This document shows positions 21,196 to 38,590 of a stretch of DNA of 64,000 nt, one piece after another. Both the position numbers and the translations under genes were made by a program. Below the pieces are notes generated by a model that did not search any database, was not told the origin of the DNA, and saw only the letters and a program-made list of their open reading frames with translations. The stretch is from Iris pallida (Eukaryota; Streptophyta; Magnoliopsida; Asparagales; Iridaceae): positions 23,866,322-23,930,321 of the forward strand of contig JANAVB010009598.1 in NCBI GenBank assembly GCA_029216955.1, written 5' to 3'. How positions within the stretch are numbered: position 1 is the first letter of the stretch; the number at the start of each line of letters is the position of its first letter.

Positions 21196-24100
21196 TGTCA
21201 CTACTATATTTCTAGTTTGAGGGTATTTTTGTCATTTTTTAGGTTATTTGAATTTAATATAATTTATTTGAATTTATGGGAATTTTTAGGATTTATTTTG
21301 GAATTGTTTGAATGAAGGTTGACTAGGTTGACTTTGACTAGCTTTGACTTGGTAGGCTAACCTAGAAGCTAACCCTAGTTGTGTTTAGACTTGGTTAGGT
21401 CATGTAACCCTAGTTAGACAGAGTTAACCTATGGTTTAGTCATTTAAACCTAAGTTAGAATAGAAGGCTTTTAGACACAAGTCATGACTTGTGGTTTTGA
21501 ACCATTGATTAATGACTAAGCCCAACCCATTAGGCATGAGCCAAACCCTAACCCTAATCCTTAGTGGCCGGCCACCTAGCATTGGGAATCCCCTCTATAA
21601 ATATTCTTCTCCATTTAGGGCTAGCCTCTTTAGGAAAGAACAAGTTTTAAAAAGAGGTATTTTTCCATCTTCATAAATTCCTAGAAAATTCAAATTAACT
21701 CCTTTTTAATCCAAACAAATTGCAATAGGTTTTAAATTAAGTTTTCTTACTGTTGGTGTATTATTTCTCGTTTTTATAGCAATTTGGTGGAGTTTGGGGA
21801 GCAAGGAGACACTCCTCTTTGAAGCTTTTTGAGGACTTATGACACCATTAGGTAAATCATTAAAACTCCTTGTTAGATGCTATTTTTATTACATTCTAAC
21901 CTAGATCTAGGTGCCCACTAGCTAACCCTAGATTTTTGTAGGATTTCGTGTCCTATTCGTGTCCCATTTGGACACGTATCAGTCTATGTGTTAGAGTGTT
22001 TGATGAAATGCCCTAATGTGCATTTCGATTTAAATTTGTGAAAGTAATTGAATAGAAAATATTGTTTTGATGTGGCTTGCATGTTCTTGATCGACTGGGA
22101 GTGAAATATTATTGTGTCGTATCAGATTTGACACGTACAAACGCGGGTGCACACGCGCACGCAGGCAGTTTTTGTATCATGCTACTCGGATGCATTTGCA
22201 CAGCGGACACGCAACTAGGATACGTGAAATTGGACACACACTATGGGGCACTAACTGATACCACGTGTGTCAAGTCTTAGGGCCTCTCGTGTCGTGTCGG
22301 ACACACACGAAGCTGTTCACTGGATTTATACTGAATCGACTATTGTCGATTCTCGACACTGAAATGCGTGTCGTGACGCACACATGCGTGTCGTAGACAC
22401 GTATCAGGGTGTCCTCGATCTAGCCCTAGTCCCCCTCGACACTGGGACACGATCACGAGATCTGTGTAGTGTCGTGTCGTGTGCACGTTCACTGGAACCA
22501 CGTGCACGAGGATTGGTCCAGTTTTGTATTGTTTTGGGTTCGGGGCTGTTTTGACACGTTTGTGTCCACTTGGGCGGCACAAACACATTGCTAGACATGT
22601 ACACTATTAGTGTTTGAATTACCAACCTTTAAATTAGTATTTCAGGTTGTTTTGATTTACAATTTTCAGTTTACCCTAAATTTCCTGATACACATATTTC
22701 AGCATGTACCCAGTTTTTAAAAATGAACTTTGACAAATAAATTGACCTATTTAAATATTGTTAACTGGTGGTTTAAGTCCCTAATATGGTTTTCCTATAT
22801 GTAATCTACTTGAGTTTTGATTTTGGTGTGATTTGGTTGAAAAGTGGAATCGGAATGGGGTTGTGACTGTTTGGGACTAAAACTGTCAAAACTGAAACTG
22901 TTTTGTGTATGTCTTTCTTCATTCTGAAATCTGAGAATCTGAATATTGTGCATTGGTTGGGGACTAGAGTTTTGGTCTGAAAACTGTTAAAGATGAATTG
23001 GTTTCCTTTCCCTTTCTTCCTGTGAGGCTAATACAGCCCATATCACACTACACACACACAATTTTAATATACTCTCACACACTGTTTTATCACACACACA
23101 AGCACTCTCACATCACTCTCTCACTGCTCACACCACAGTACACTCTAACACACACATTGTCTATCACACTACACACACACACATGCCTTCTCTCTCTATA
23201 ACATGTGTAAGTATATATTATATATGAATAAATATATGTATGTAATTTATGTATGTGTGTGTAATGTATATGTATGCATATCTAATTATGTATATAATGT
23301 ATTATGTAGATATGTGGATACATATATGTAAGTATCATATATATTATAATATGTATGTGTGCTATCATTTATGTATGTGTGGTGTACCTATAGGTAGCCT
23401 AAATGTGTAAATATATGTATGTATTATGTAAACTCCATGTGTAGGCCTAGATGCAATATTAGGTTGTGTGATGGTGGGTTGACCTTGTGTTATATAGGTT
23501 GTAAGGACTTGGTATACTAGCATAGGTTAGTTTAGCCTTGTTTGGACTAGTATGGACAAGTTAGACCTAGAATGACTTGTTTGACCTAGTTTGACCATAG
23601 TTGACTTAGGTTTGACTTCTTGGTTGACCAGGGTTGACCAAGAGTTGACTTTGGCCTAGATTGAACTAGATTCATTTAGAATGCATTAAATTGCATCTTG
23701 CTATCATTTTAGACTTGTTGTGACTTGTGTTGTTCTGATTAGGAGCCAGACACCTCTCCTCGAATAGTATATTTTATCCGGACACTCAGATACCAGGCGA
23801 GTACATTCTCTGATCATTTCATATCCTGCTTAGAATTATATTCCTGCTTTAGATTACCTTACTTGATGCTGTCACGACATTATCATGGATTAGTACTATA
23901 TGGATCTCTTCATGCGATGTTATCCCCCTCGGGTGCATCGGGTACATTGTGTCATGTGCGTTTCACTTTCATCATGTACTCATGTCCTTTCACCATACAT
24001 GTACACTCATGTGAATCTTGTACTCTCATGTTCACGGAGCCCTCATGTATACTATCATGTGCACCCTTTCATGGGCCCCCATGTGATATCATGTACAATA

Positions 24101-24946
24101 ACGTAACCTACTTAGATCCTTGTGTATTGATTGGGGAAAAACAGGAGAGTGCTAGTAGTCATGTGAACAATTCTATAGTAGTGTAGATCATATGAAACTC
24201 TTTAGTGTAGATCATGTACAAATCTGTCTTGTTCACATGTGCTATCCTGTACTCTACATCACTAGCCACTATTAGTTCTCTATATACAGTAGCTACTTAC
24301 ATACAGTTCTCTTCTTTTACATCATGTATTTCCTTTCAGTTTTCTGTATCTTACTCTACTGCATGTTTATATTTTCTAACCTGCTATGAACTGTTGAGAT
24401 GTATTGTGCTCGCTCATGTCCTCACTGGACATGTTGAAAATATTACAAAGGACGAGGAGGAGGCCTATGTGGATACCTTCTACGGGGCAGCCCTAGACGA
24501 CACTTGCGAGCTGGACTCTCAGGAGGACCCAGCTCTAGCTGAGGATATTACTCACATTGCCTAGACTAGCTTAGTTAGGCTTATCTTACTTATGTTGTCT
24601 TGAGACTGTTTTAGCTAGACTTTATTTCTGTCTTGAGATTCTGAGTTGTATATATTCTTTCATATTCAGTAGCTGAGACCATGTATTTCTAGATATTGCT
24701 GAGATGTTATCTTAGACTTTCTGATCACCTGTATTTCCTTGAGTTCTATATCATATCGTGTTTTCTTCTTTCTTAGTTGTGATTGAGTTTATTTACTGCT
24801 ATGTCACCCCCATTCGGGGAGTATAAACTGCTTAGAATTATATTGTTAGATGTTGTGACCTAGGACAGCGTTCTACCGCCGACACTGCGACGTAGGCTGG
24901 ACGTACCCACGTCTCGTACCCTTATTCTAGGGTACAGGTCGTGACA
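21196..24946 (+). repeat. 3' LTR of element A
   Basis: A 3751-bp LTR, TGTCACTACTAT to GGTCGTGACA. It holds a cluster of CGTGTC/GACACG words (21940-22590), a CA-rich stretch (23041-23190), a TATG-rich stretch (23210-23450), a 116-codon open frame at 24214-24564 also present in the left LTR, and the hairpin at 24873-24895. I see no gene. Its first about 50 bases resemble the start of the LTR of C, so A and C are related families. Confidence 0.85.
21940..22590. repeat. CGTGTC/GACACG word cluster in the LTR of A
   Basis: More than a dozen CGTGTC or GACACG words, some as runs such as GTGTCGTGTCGTGTG, lie in about 650 bases on both strands together with CACGTG-like palindromes. Spacing is irregular. 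CpG-containing words are otherwise scarce in this AT-rich LTR. Confidence 0.6.
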
Positions 24947-29098
<4,152 letters not shown>

Positions 29099-29579
29099 AT
29101 CAGGTACATGGTCGGGATCTCTACTAGAATAGCATCTCAAGTACACATGGGATCCTACAGCTCAAATTATCAAGTCGGTCTATCCATCGGATCAATTTAT
29201 CAGGAGTCTCCCATCTACGATGGTATAAATATCATGTCAAGAAAGACGATCACCAGATACTAAGCTAATCATCATAATCAATGTCATGCCCTCTGGCTCA
29301 CAAGAATCCTCTGAATCAATGATCACAAACTATTAGAAAACAAGCCTCTCAACTACCAAGATATAGCAATCGTACCAGATTTTGGGCGATTGAAAAGTTG
29401 AGAAAAAATCATGTAATGATACCATCTACATTGTCCTCATTCTGCGAAACACTCGCACAATCATCAAAACACAGGAATCCACATAGTCATATCTGATCAA
29501 AATAAAACATCATCTAAAATGAAATGGCAACACCATCCAAGAATTCATATGAGTCTACCAAATCAATATCTCGAGATCA
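29099..29579. other. Unassigned flank between C and the copia element
   Basis: A 481-base non-coding segment that should be continuous with 38591 onward once element I is removed. It has no ORF, no LTR end and no primer-binding box that I can recognise. I group it tentatively with the reverse-oriented element H. Confidence 0.4.
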
Positions 29580-30638
29580 TGAAAGTCCCAAAATTGTTGT
29601 CTTGCATGCATCAACCACTTATGAGAGGTTCTTTGTGAGATGAGGGTCGTGAAGTTACTCGAGTTCATTCAAGTCTTCTGCAAGATCATACAAACAGGTA
29701 AATCATGCATATAGACATCATTTGCATTTATCCAAATTTCATAAATGTAGGCAGGCAGTCAAATCCGTTCAAAAACTATTTGCTCTTGCCCCATGCATAA
29801 ACAAGATTAACATCCTTTGTTGCAATATGTGTGGTCCATTTTTGAACCTTTCATGAACTGTAAGTTAGGAACTAATCTTTTATCAAAAATGTTTGTTGGG
29901 CGCTGAAATTGGGTTTCAGTTAAACGGTGGATCAGCTAGGTGTTTTTTATTTTCACAAATTATTAAAGGTTCAGGATTGCGTCATTGGTAAATTAGAATC
30001 ATGGGTTATTCAACTAGTTATCTTCTCAAACCAATTTGTTTTAATCCACCAACTAAAATAGTTTTTAAAACTGATTATGAACAACTTGTTTTGTCTCTAT
30101 TTTATCATTTAAACTGATTATTGATTATGATTGGTTGTTTTTAAAACAAACAAACTTGATTTAAAACTATCTAATGAAAAAAGTCTTATCCTTTTAAAAC
30201 TGATGGTTGTTCATGAACAGTTGGCATATACAGTATATATAGACTGAACGATAGGTCAATGGTCCCCAATTCTTTTTGGAGAGAAACTTAAAAAAAATAG
30301 ATCATTCATTTATCATTCATTATTTTATTGGAGTTGCGTCTGATCCCGCGGAGAACAAAGGAAGGACCGGACTGCGTTCTTAAGAGCTTGTGGACTCGAG
30401 TTTGAGAGATGGGGTTGATACGGTTGTGGGTGGCTTGCTTTTGGCTGATAGTAAGTGTTACATCCTTGAACTTCTTTTGATTATAGTGGATTGTTGTGTT
30501 GAGGTTTTAGTCGGGACATAAAGGTCTACGGTTCCTCGTTAAAATTCTTGTTTTGTGTTGTGTGATTGTTCAACCCTGTAACGTTGCTTAATTTGTCTAT
30601 CTTGTGTATCAATTCTCCTTTGTTACGAGGGAATTTCA
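29580..30638 (+). repeat. 5' LTR of copia element I
   Basis: TGAAAGTCCC to GAATTTCA, 1059 bp. A TATA-like TACAGTATATATAGAC lies near 30230, followed by a transcribed region rich in TTG words and ending with CTTGTGTATCAATTCTCC, typical of copia U5. No coding content. Confidence 0.92.
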
Positions 30639-30640
30639 AG

Positions 30641-30653
30641 TGGTATCAGAGCC
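30641..30653 (+). other. Primer-binding site for initiator tRNA-Met
   Basis: TGGTATCAGAGCC begins two bases after the LTR end. This is the standard plant complement to the 3' end of initiator tRNA-Met. It contrasts with the different box used by A, B and E. Confidence 0.9.
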
Positions 30654-30702
30654 AAACTCTACGCACTGAGTGATCCATTGATACACATGATTCTTTCAAC
30701 AA

Positions 30703-33700
30703 ATGACATCAAACAATTATGAGGGTTGGTTAAGTGGTAATATTCCACCATTCACTGGCAAGAACTATCCTAAATGGAAAGTTCAAATGAGAATTTACCT
30801 TATGGCTCTTGGTTCAGATGTTTGGAATCTTGTTGAAAACAATTGGACTGAGCCAATTAAAATCACTGTAGCTACTGTAACTGTGCCTGAAAAGAAAGAA
30901 ATCAAACCTGGAGCTGAATATACTCCTGATGAGAAGCTATCAGCTAGTAACAATTCATGAGGCTTAAATGCTATTTTTACAGCTCTTGACAATGACGAAG
31001 CAAATAGAATTAGTACCTGCACCACTTTCCATGATGCTTGGGAGGCTATAAGACTTGCTTATGAGGGTGATGAACAAGTCAAGGAACAACAATTACAGGC
31101 TATCCAAACTGAATTTGAAGATAGTCGTATGCATGAACATAAAACTTTTGATGAATACTATCTTAGACTTTCAACAATAATTAATAAAGCTGCTGCTATT
31201 GGTTATTCTTATGAGGATGTGTACATTGTTAGGAAGATACTGAGAACTTTGCCTAAAAGATTCTCTTCTAAAAAGGATGCTATCATGGAAGCTCAAAATA
31301 TTCAAAAAATGTCGGTTGCTACTCTTGTGAGTAAACTACGAGCCTATGAAGTTTCCTTAGAAATCGTACAATGGGATGAAAATGATAGTTTTGATTTCCA
31401 TGTTGATGAAAATGATGTTTGTTCTATAAATGCACACTTAGCCTTTTTAGGGGTAAATATGAAAAAATAGATTGGTAAGAGGAACAAATTTGCACCATAC
31501 AATAATACTTTGTCTGTTGTCTGGTCAAGAGTTAATGACAAACCTGTGAGTAACACATACACTGCCCCTAAGTCTAAGGCCAAAGTTGATACGTTTTCGC
31601 TTGAGTGGTTCAAATATAAAGGTTTTGGTCATAGAGCAAAAGAATGTCCTAGTAAGAAAGATAACAAACCTAAGCTAGTCATGGCAAACTTCTCTTTTTC
31701 CTCGTGGGAGACGAGTATGAGTCGGGAGATGATGAGGATGTCCCTAACGAAGAGATTGCCAACTTCATTTGCCTAATGGCTAAATCTACGTCGAGCACTT
31801 GCTCAGACGACTCTATTGCTGACCCGATAGACTGGGAATCCCTGTACCTTATTGAAGCTGCAAAAAAATGATGATCTTGGATTAACTATGATTACCTTAT
31901 GATCTGAAATAAATGCTCTTAATAATTCTATACTTGCTGGGTTAAATGATATGACTACTTTGGAACGTGACTTTAAAATAGAGGTGGACATGTTGATTAA
32001 AAAGAATGCTAATATACAAACTAAACTCGACACTCTCTATAAAGTCCACCAAAACACATGAGCTTGATTCAACTAAGAAGGCTTTGGAGGACTCTAAAGA
32101 GCAGTTTAACTCCTTTAATGCTAGTTCGTTAAAACTCGATCACATGATTATTGTAGGAAAACACACCAAAGAAACAAGGGGACTTGGTTATACTGGATCC
32201 ACATCCACTAGTGGTACCCCTAGTGTGCCTACGTTTGTCAAGTCTACTAAGGCTCAGGAAGTCATTCCAGTGGAGATCTATAGGAACAAAGAAAAACAAA
32301 TTCCTTCTTGTCCGAATAAGTTAAATAAGTCAAAGGCATACAAACAAAAAAGGATTTCGATTTGCTGCACATGTGGAATAAGAGGTCATACCTTTCATGA
32401 CTGTTGGTATGGACCACATTATCCTAATAACTATAATTACTATGGAAGATTTGGTTATCCTGAGTTAAATACTTTTGTTCCATACATATCTAGAAAGAAA
32501 AGTCAGAAGATAAGGGATAAAAAGAAGGTTAAGCAACTTATTGAACCAAAAATCAAAAGGGATTTTGAAAATTACTATTACAAACAGTGATAAAACTATT
32601 TCAAAAATTGTTTCAAGAATGATTTCAAAACCTGTTTGGATAAGGAAGGACGTGATAAATATTCTTGAGAATTTTACTAAAAATGATATCATTGCCCTAT
32701 CCTCTATTCTTAAAAATTCACGAGTCGTCTGCCATGTAGCAAATTTCTGTTTTAATACAACTTATGTTGCTACTGTTTGGTACATGGATAGTGGTTGTTC
32801 ACACCACATGACTGGAAATAAAGACTACCTGACATATTACACTTCATATGCTAGAGGGTCTGTGTCTTTTGGTGATGGAGAGAAGAGTAATATTGTTGGT
32901 AGAGGTACCTTAGTAAAAAGCGTCATGCCGGCTATTCATGATGTTTTTCATGTTGTGGGATGTAAGGTAAATTTGTTAAGCGTTAGTCAAACTTGTGATC
33001 AGTTTTAGGATGTCATCTTTAAACGAGACATATGTCGTGTCATTGATGACAATGGCAATCCCATCATGTGTGGAAGGAGAGATTTTAGTAATGTGTATGT
33101 CATGTTCTCAAGCCCTTTTGATCTTATATGCTTGTCTGCAAGAACGAATGATACTAAACTTTGGCATCGACGATTGGGACACTTGAATTATAAAAACCTT
33201 GATCTCATCTTTTCTAAAGAAATAGTTAGAGGCCTGCCCAAACTAGGCCGCGTCAGAGACACTGTGTGCGGACCTTATCAAATAGGAAAACAAACAAGAG
33301 CACCTCACAAAAAGTCTAATAACATTCCTTCTACTCAATATCTAGACTTAATTCAAATGGACCTCATGACTAGTAGGACGTTGAGTAGGCATGGGAGAAA
33401 GTATATCATGGTATTAGTTGACGACTTTTCCAGATTTACTTGGACAGCTTTTCTTAGAGAAAAGTCTGATACATTTGATGCTTTTCGTGTCTGGAGTCTC
33501 AAAGTCCAAACTGAAAAGGATACTCCCATTGTAAGGATTCGGAGTGATCACGGTGGAGAGTTTAAGGATACTGGTCTTGCTGAATTTTGTGAAAATTATG
33601 GTATCCAACATGAGTTTTCTGCACCATACACTCCACAATCTAATGGAGTTGTGGAACAAAAGAACCATACCATCCAAGAAATAGCACGTGTGATGTTACA

Positions 33701-35889
33701 TGAGATGGCTGTTCCTAGACAGTTTTGGTAGGAAGCTGTTAGCACAGCAACTTATATCATTAACAGAGTAATCGTAAGGCCTATGACAACACATACCCCC
33801 TATGAACTTTGGTTCAATAAAAAGCCTAGCATAAAACACATGAGAGTATTTAGTAGTCCCTGTTGGATTTATCGAGACAGAGATAGCCTCAAAAAAATTG
33901 ACTCTCAAGGAGATCCAGGTTTGTTTTGGGGATATTGTAATAATTCACATGCAGACAAAGTTTTGAATAGGACAACTGGTGTAGTAATTGAATCGATGAA
34001 TGTTGCGATAGTTGATGTTAGTACAGCCTCAAATATTGATGATGATGGTTTCCTTTTCTCCTTAACTGAACATACTGATATGTCAAAAATTTCTACTACA
34101 GGAAATGATGCTGGAACTTCGAATATGTTACGTGATTTTAATCAAACATTTGATGCACATGATTCCACTATATCCAAATTGAATAATGAAGAAATGAGTG
34201 TAAACCATATAAATTTTGATGATAGACCAAATTGGCTAACTAGAAACCACTCTGTCAAAGATATAATTGGTAACGTTTCTGATCTTATTCACACACGGTC
34301 ACATATAGCTGATTTTATAAATTGTGTTTGCTATCTTTCTTCAGTTGAGCCCAAAAACATCAAGGAGGCACTGCGTGATAAGTTTTGGATTTCTGCCATG
34401 CAGGAAGAATTAACTCAATTTGTGCGACAAAATGTTTGGACACTAGTACCTCGGCCGTCTCATACAAATGTCATTAGCACCAAATGGCTGTTCAAGAATA
34501 AAACGGATAGTGAAGGTAAAATTGTTAGAAATAAGGCTAGACTTGTGGCTCAATGTTACACACGGGAAGAAGGAATAGATTTTGATAAGAAGTATGCCCC
34601 TGTTACCCGTATAGAATCCGTAAGATTGCTATCATCTATTGCTTGTCACTTACACTTTAAGCTTTTTCAAATGGACGTTAAGAGCACCTTCCTCAATGGG
34701 TTGCTCAAAGAGGAAGTATATGTTGAGCAACCTAAGGGATTTGAAGATCCACATCATGATGGCTATGTTTACCAGTAAAAAAAAGCTCTTTATGGATTGA
34801 AGCAAGCACCACGGTCTTGGTATGAAAGATTAGATACTTTTTTGACTAATAAGGGGTTTAAGCGAGGTAGTGTAGACAAGATTTTATTCTATAAGAATTT
34901 TACAAAGGGAGTTTTGGTTTCTCAAGTCTATGTGGATGGTATAATTTTTTGTTCCACATCTCAATCTCAAGCCAATGAGTTTGCAAAACTCATGTCTAGT
35001 GAGTTCGAAATGAGTATGGTTGGGGAGTTGACTATGTTTTTAGGATTGGGTGTCCAATAGTTAGAGAATGGCATGTTTGTTTCTCAAACAAAGTATGCAA
35101 AGGGTTTGGTAGAAAAATTTGGGCTTAAGAATGCCACACCTGCTCGTACTCCTATGAGCACTTCGACCAGGCTGTCTAAGGATGATTCGAGTAAGGATGT
35201 TGACCCTAAGGTGTATAGGAGCATGATAGGAAGTTTACTCTATCTCTGTGCTAGTCGTCCTGATCTTTCGTTTAGTATGGGTGTTTGTGCACGTTTTCAG
35301 GCAAATCTAAAAGAAACACACTTAAAGGCTGTTAAACAAGTGATTAAATATGTTAGCGGTACTTTGAATTATGGGTTATGGTATACTTTTGATACTTCTT
35401 GTGAGATATCAGGGTACACTGATGCTGATTGGGCTGGTCACATTGATACTCGAAAGAGTACTTCAGGTGGGGTTTTTTATATAGGGTCTAATCTCACAAG
35501 CTGGTTGTGTAAAACTCAAAAATTTTATGTCTCTTTCCACCGTTAAGGCCGAGTATATTACTGCTGGTAGTTATTGCACTCAACTTGTCTGGATGAGACA
35601 GATGCTAAATGACTATGGGTTGTCTCATGGTTGTATGACTCCTTTCTGTGACAATATGAGTGCAATTCAAATGAGCAAAAATCCTGTATTTCACTCACAT
35701 ACAAAGCACATTGATATTCGACATCACTATATTAGAGAACTGGTTGAGAATAAGGATGTAGAACTTAAATATGTGGCTACTGAGAAATAACTTGCAGACT
35801 TGTTTACTAAGCCTCTTGACATCAACCGATTTGAGGTGCTTAGGAGAGCAATTGGTGTCTGCTCTTTGAACTACTTTTTTATATCATGA
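30703..35889 (+). pseudogene. gag-pol of copia element I (decayed)
   Basis: The start at 30703 opens a UBN2-type gag (WLSGNIPPFTGKNYPKWK, EAWEAIRLAYEGDEQVKEQ). A CCHC-like knuckle lies near 32360. Protease has WYMDSGCSHHMTG (about 32780). The GAG-preintegrase motif (LWHRRLGHLNYKNL) has lost its last Cys (VCGPYQ). Integrase keeps Asp, Asp and Glu (IQMDLMT, RSDHGGEF, NGVVEQKN). RT has KARLVAQCYTREEGIDF and QMDVKSTFLNG, but the catalytic YVDD reads YVDG at 34929-34940, so it cannot be active. RNase H has SGYTDADWAG, MSLSTVKAEYI and KHIDIRHH, ending in LADLFTKPL. In-frame stops are at 30958, 31468, 33006, 33729, 34776, 35058 and 35788. Frameshifts lie near 31700, in 31860-32030, near 32590 and near 35510. 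Confidence 0.92.
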
Positions 35890-37532
35890 AGGATTCATTT
35901 GTTAATTTTTTAATTTTTTTAACATGAGGCATTTTGATAGATATGATTGATAGATCTTAATAATGATCGAACTCTTCACAGGTTGTTCATAATTGATTTT
36001 AGATACTGTTTACAGTCTATGAGTTTGTCTCCTAATCATTTTTTTCTCACTCGTTAATCCTAACCAAGTCGATATATCTCTACATATTATTGATCGATTG
36101 TATGATACAGTGGTATGCTTAATGATACATTAATTCTTATGGAGCATAGGTATGTATCCACCTGAGTAAATAGGATCGTAGGGGTTCTTGCCCGACAGCC
36201 TAAGCCTAACTAGGCTGGGACTTGTCATCCAAAAGCTCATTAAATAGGATGGTTCCTCTCCTTGATTCTTCCCAATAAGGATGATATATTAATAAATATA
36301 GTGAGATTCGTAGGGGTATCTTAAAACTTGGTATACTAAAGTTAACTAACTTGGGAGTTGCCAATCACCACAACATTGTTGGTATTATCATCCTTGAGGG
36401 CAAAACAAAAATACAAAAAAAATAAGATAAAAGTTAAATCAATGGGAAATATTCTGGTCTCTTTGCTCCTTTTGTTTCATGCTTATCTTGATATATATAT
36501 GTATGAGAATTTGAGACTTGGTTTGGGATTACTCACACACATAACACGAATTTTTCATTCTTCTAGCCTTTCGACAGTTATCTGTATCTTTATGGTTCCC
36601 CGTCTTGCCTTTGTGATTTTTCTTTATTGTTGACATCTGTTCAATCAAAAATGGCTCATTGTTCACTCATATCAGTTTTCATATAGTATTTTTTTCATTT
36701 TTTTGGTTGTTTCTATAGCCATTCTATTTAAGTTTCTACTTTTTACATCATCTGCATTTTATGGCCTTTGTACTTGATAGGGACTACTTCAGAAGCTTGG
36801 CACGTGTCATAAGCTGCTCTGTTCTGATCAGGAATAGATTACACTTTTTTGGCGTGTTTATGGTATGAGCGGTTGTCTTTTTGTATGTATACTATAGGTG
36901 GTTTCATCATGGGTGAGTTGGTGTTTTGTCTCGCATGTGTCAAAAATAGGGGAGATCATATTACCATAATGACCATGTTCAGTACTTTGGTATCTGAACC
37001 TATGGTATCTGGACCTACCTATGATATGTCGGTTATCAATGGTATCGTATTAAGCCAGTGGTAGCATATGTTCAGTAGTATTATAGGCTTAATATCATGA
37101 TACTCTGCAACTATGATATGTTAATTTTGTTATATTGATACCATATTGAAACTGCTTGAAATGTTGATACCACTCTGGATACCACTCTGAAATCATTTGT
37201 TTCTCTGAAATCAGTTTTAGTTAAACATGTTTTTTTTTCTCTATACTTGTTTTGTTGCTTTAGATGGATTTCAGGATTGATGAACATATTTGAAGACATA
37301 TTTGAAGCTACTCAGATTAAGTTTCAAAGGAAGAAGATCTAAGTCTCATTTTTTTTGGAGTGATAAGGGGAGAGACTTAGAGGTATGTGCTTGGAATTCA
37401 CTCCTCAAAACCTTCTTATAATTTTACAGTTGTACTGTCTCGGATGTAAATACTGTTAGGATTCGGGTAGTAGGACAGAGCTTAAAAATGTTCATAAGGG
37501 TTTTTGATACATGCTATGACAATGGGGGAGAT
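35890..37532 (+). other. 3' region of copia element I between pol and LTR
   Basis: A 1.6-kb AT-rich stretch. Open frames at 36358-36633 and 36849-37064 have no recognisable domain or conserved pattern and I do not call them. GGTATC and GATACC words recur at 36980-37190. The end carries the purine tract AATGGGGGAGAT (37521-37532). SIRE relatives often carry an env-like ORF here. None is visible. Confidence 0.6.
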
Positions 37533-38590
37533 TGAAAGTCCCAAAATTGTTGTCTTACATGCATTAAATACTTATGAGAGGTTCTTTGTGAGATGAGGGT
37601 CGTAAAGTTACTCGAGTTCATTCAAGTCTTCTGCAAGATCATACAAACAAGTAAATCATGCATATAGACATCATTTGCATTTATCCAAATTTCATAAATG
37701 TAGGCAGTCAGTCAAGTTCGTTCAAAAACTATTTGCTCTTGCCCCGTGCATAAATAAGATTAACATCCTTTGTTGCAATATGTGTGGTCCATTTTTGAAC
37801 CTTTCATGAACTGTAAGTTAGGAACTAATCTTTCATCAAAATTGTTAGTTGGGCGCTGGAATTGGGTTTCAGTTAGGCAGTGGATCAGCTAGGTGTTTGT
37901 TATTTTCACAAATTGTTAAAGGTTCAGGATTGCGTCATTGGTAAATTAGAATCATGGATTATTCAGTTAGTTATCATCTCAAACCAATTTGTTTTAATCT
38001 ACCAACTAAAATAGTTTTTAAAACTGATTATGAACAACTTGTTTTGTCTCTGTTTTATCATTTAAACTGATTATTGATTATGATCTGTTGTTTTTAAAAC
38101 AAACAAACTTGATTTAAAACTATCTAATGAAAAATGTCCTATCCTTTTAAAACTGATGGTTGTTCATGAACAGTTGGCATGTACAGTATATATATACTGA
38201 ACGATAGGTCAATGGTCCCCAATGCTTTTTGGAGAGAAACTTAAAAAAACAGATCATTCATTCATCATTCATCATTTCATTGGAGTTGCGTCTGATCCCA
38301 CGGAGAACAATGGAAGGACCGGACTGTGTTCTTAAGAGCTTGTGGACTCGAGTTTGAGAGACGGGGTTGATACGGTTGTGGCTGGCTTGCTTTTGGCTGA
38401 TAGTAAGTGTTACATCCTTGAACTTCTTTTGATTATAGTGGATTGTTGTGTTGAGGTTTTAGCCGGGACATAAAGGTCTACGATTCCTCGTTAAAATTCT
38501 TGTTTTGTGTTGTGTGATTGTTCAACCTTGTAACGTTGCTTAATTTGTCTATCTTGTGTATCAATTCTCCTTTGTTACAAGAGAATTTCA
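37533..38590 (+). repeat. 3' LTR of copia element I
   Basis: A 1058-bp copy of 29580-30638, with scattered substitutions that include several G/A and C/T differences. It ends GAATTTCA and is followed by the target copy TATCA. Confidence 0.92.

Larger units (their letters stand above)
4761..24946 (+). mobile_element. Tekay-type Ty3/gypsy element A, interrupted by D and B
   Basis: Order: partial 5' LTR (4761-5807), leader with primer-binding-like box, gag-protease (6053-7645), insertion of B (7646-17979), rest of pol with RT, RNase H, integrase and chromodomain (17980-21116), palindrome and degenerate purine tract, and a full 3' LTR (21196-24946). Over the first 300 bases compared, the two LTR ends differ by about 6%, clearly more than the LTRs of B, as expected for the host of an insertion. 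The missing 5' part of the left LTR should lie left of the window, beyond D and G. On the right, A ends at GGTCGTGACA and is followed by TTACT, one target-duplication copy, inside the LTR of C. Confidence 0.85.
29580..38590 (+). mobile_element. Complete Ty1/copia element I, SIRE-like
   Basis: Two LTRs (1059 and 1058 bp), an initiator-Met primer-binding site, gag-pol in copia order (integrase before RT) and a purine tract (AATGGGGGAGAT). The flanks GATCA (29575-29579) and TATCA (38591-38595) match at four of five bases. The LTRs differ at about 18 sites in the first 360 bases, about 5%. The pol motifs fit the SIRE/Maximus lineage. The 1.6 kb between pol and the 3' LTR could once have held the extra ORF of that lineage, but I find no such protein. 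The element is defective, with at least seven in-frame stops and several frameshifts. Confidence 0.92.

Noticed and set aside
35890..37532. Env-like ORF of a SIRE element
   Set aside because: The place is right, but no frame longer than 91 codons and no signal or membrane pattern of that protein is found.
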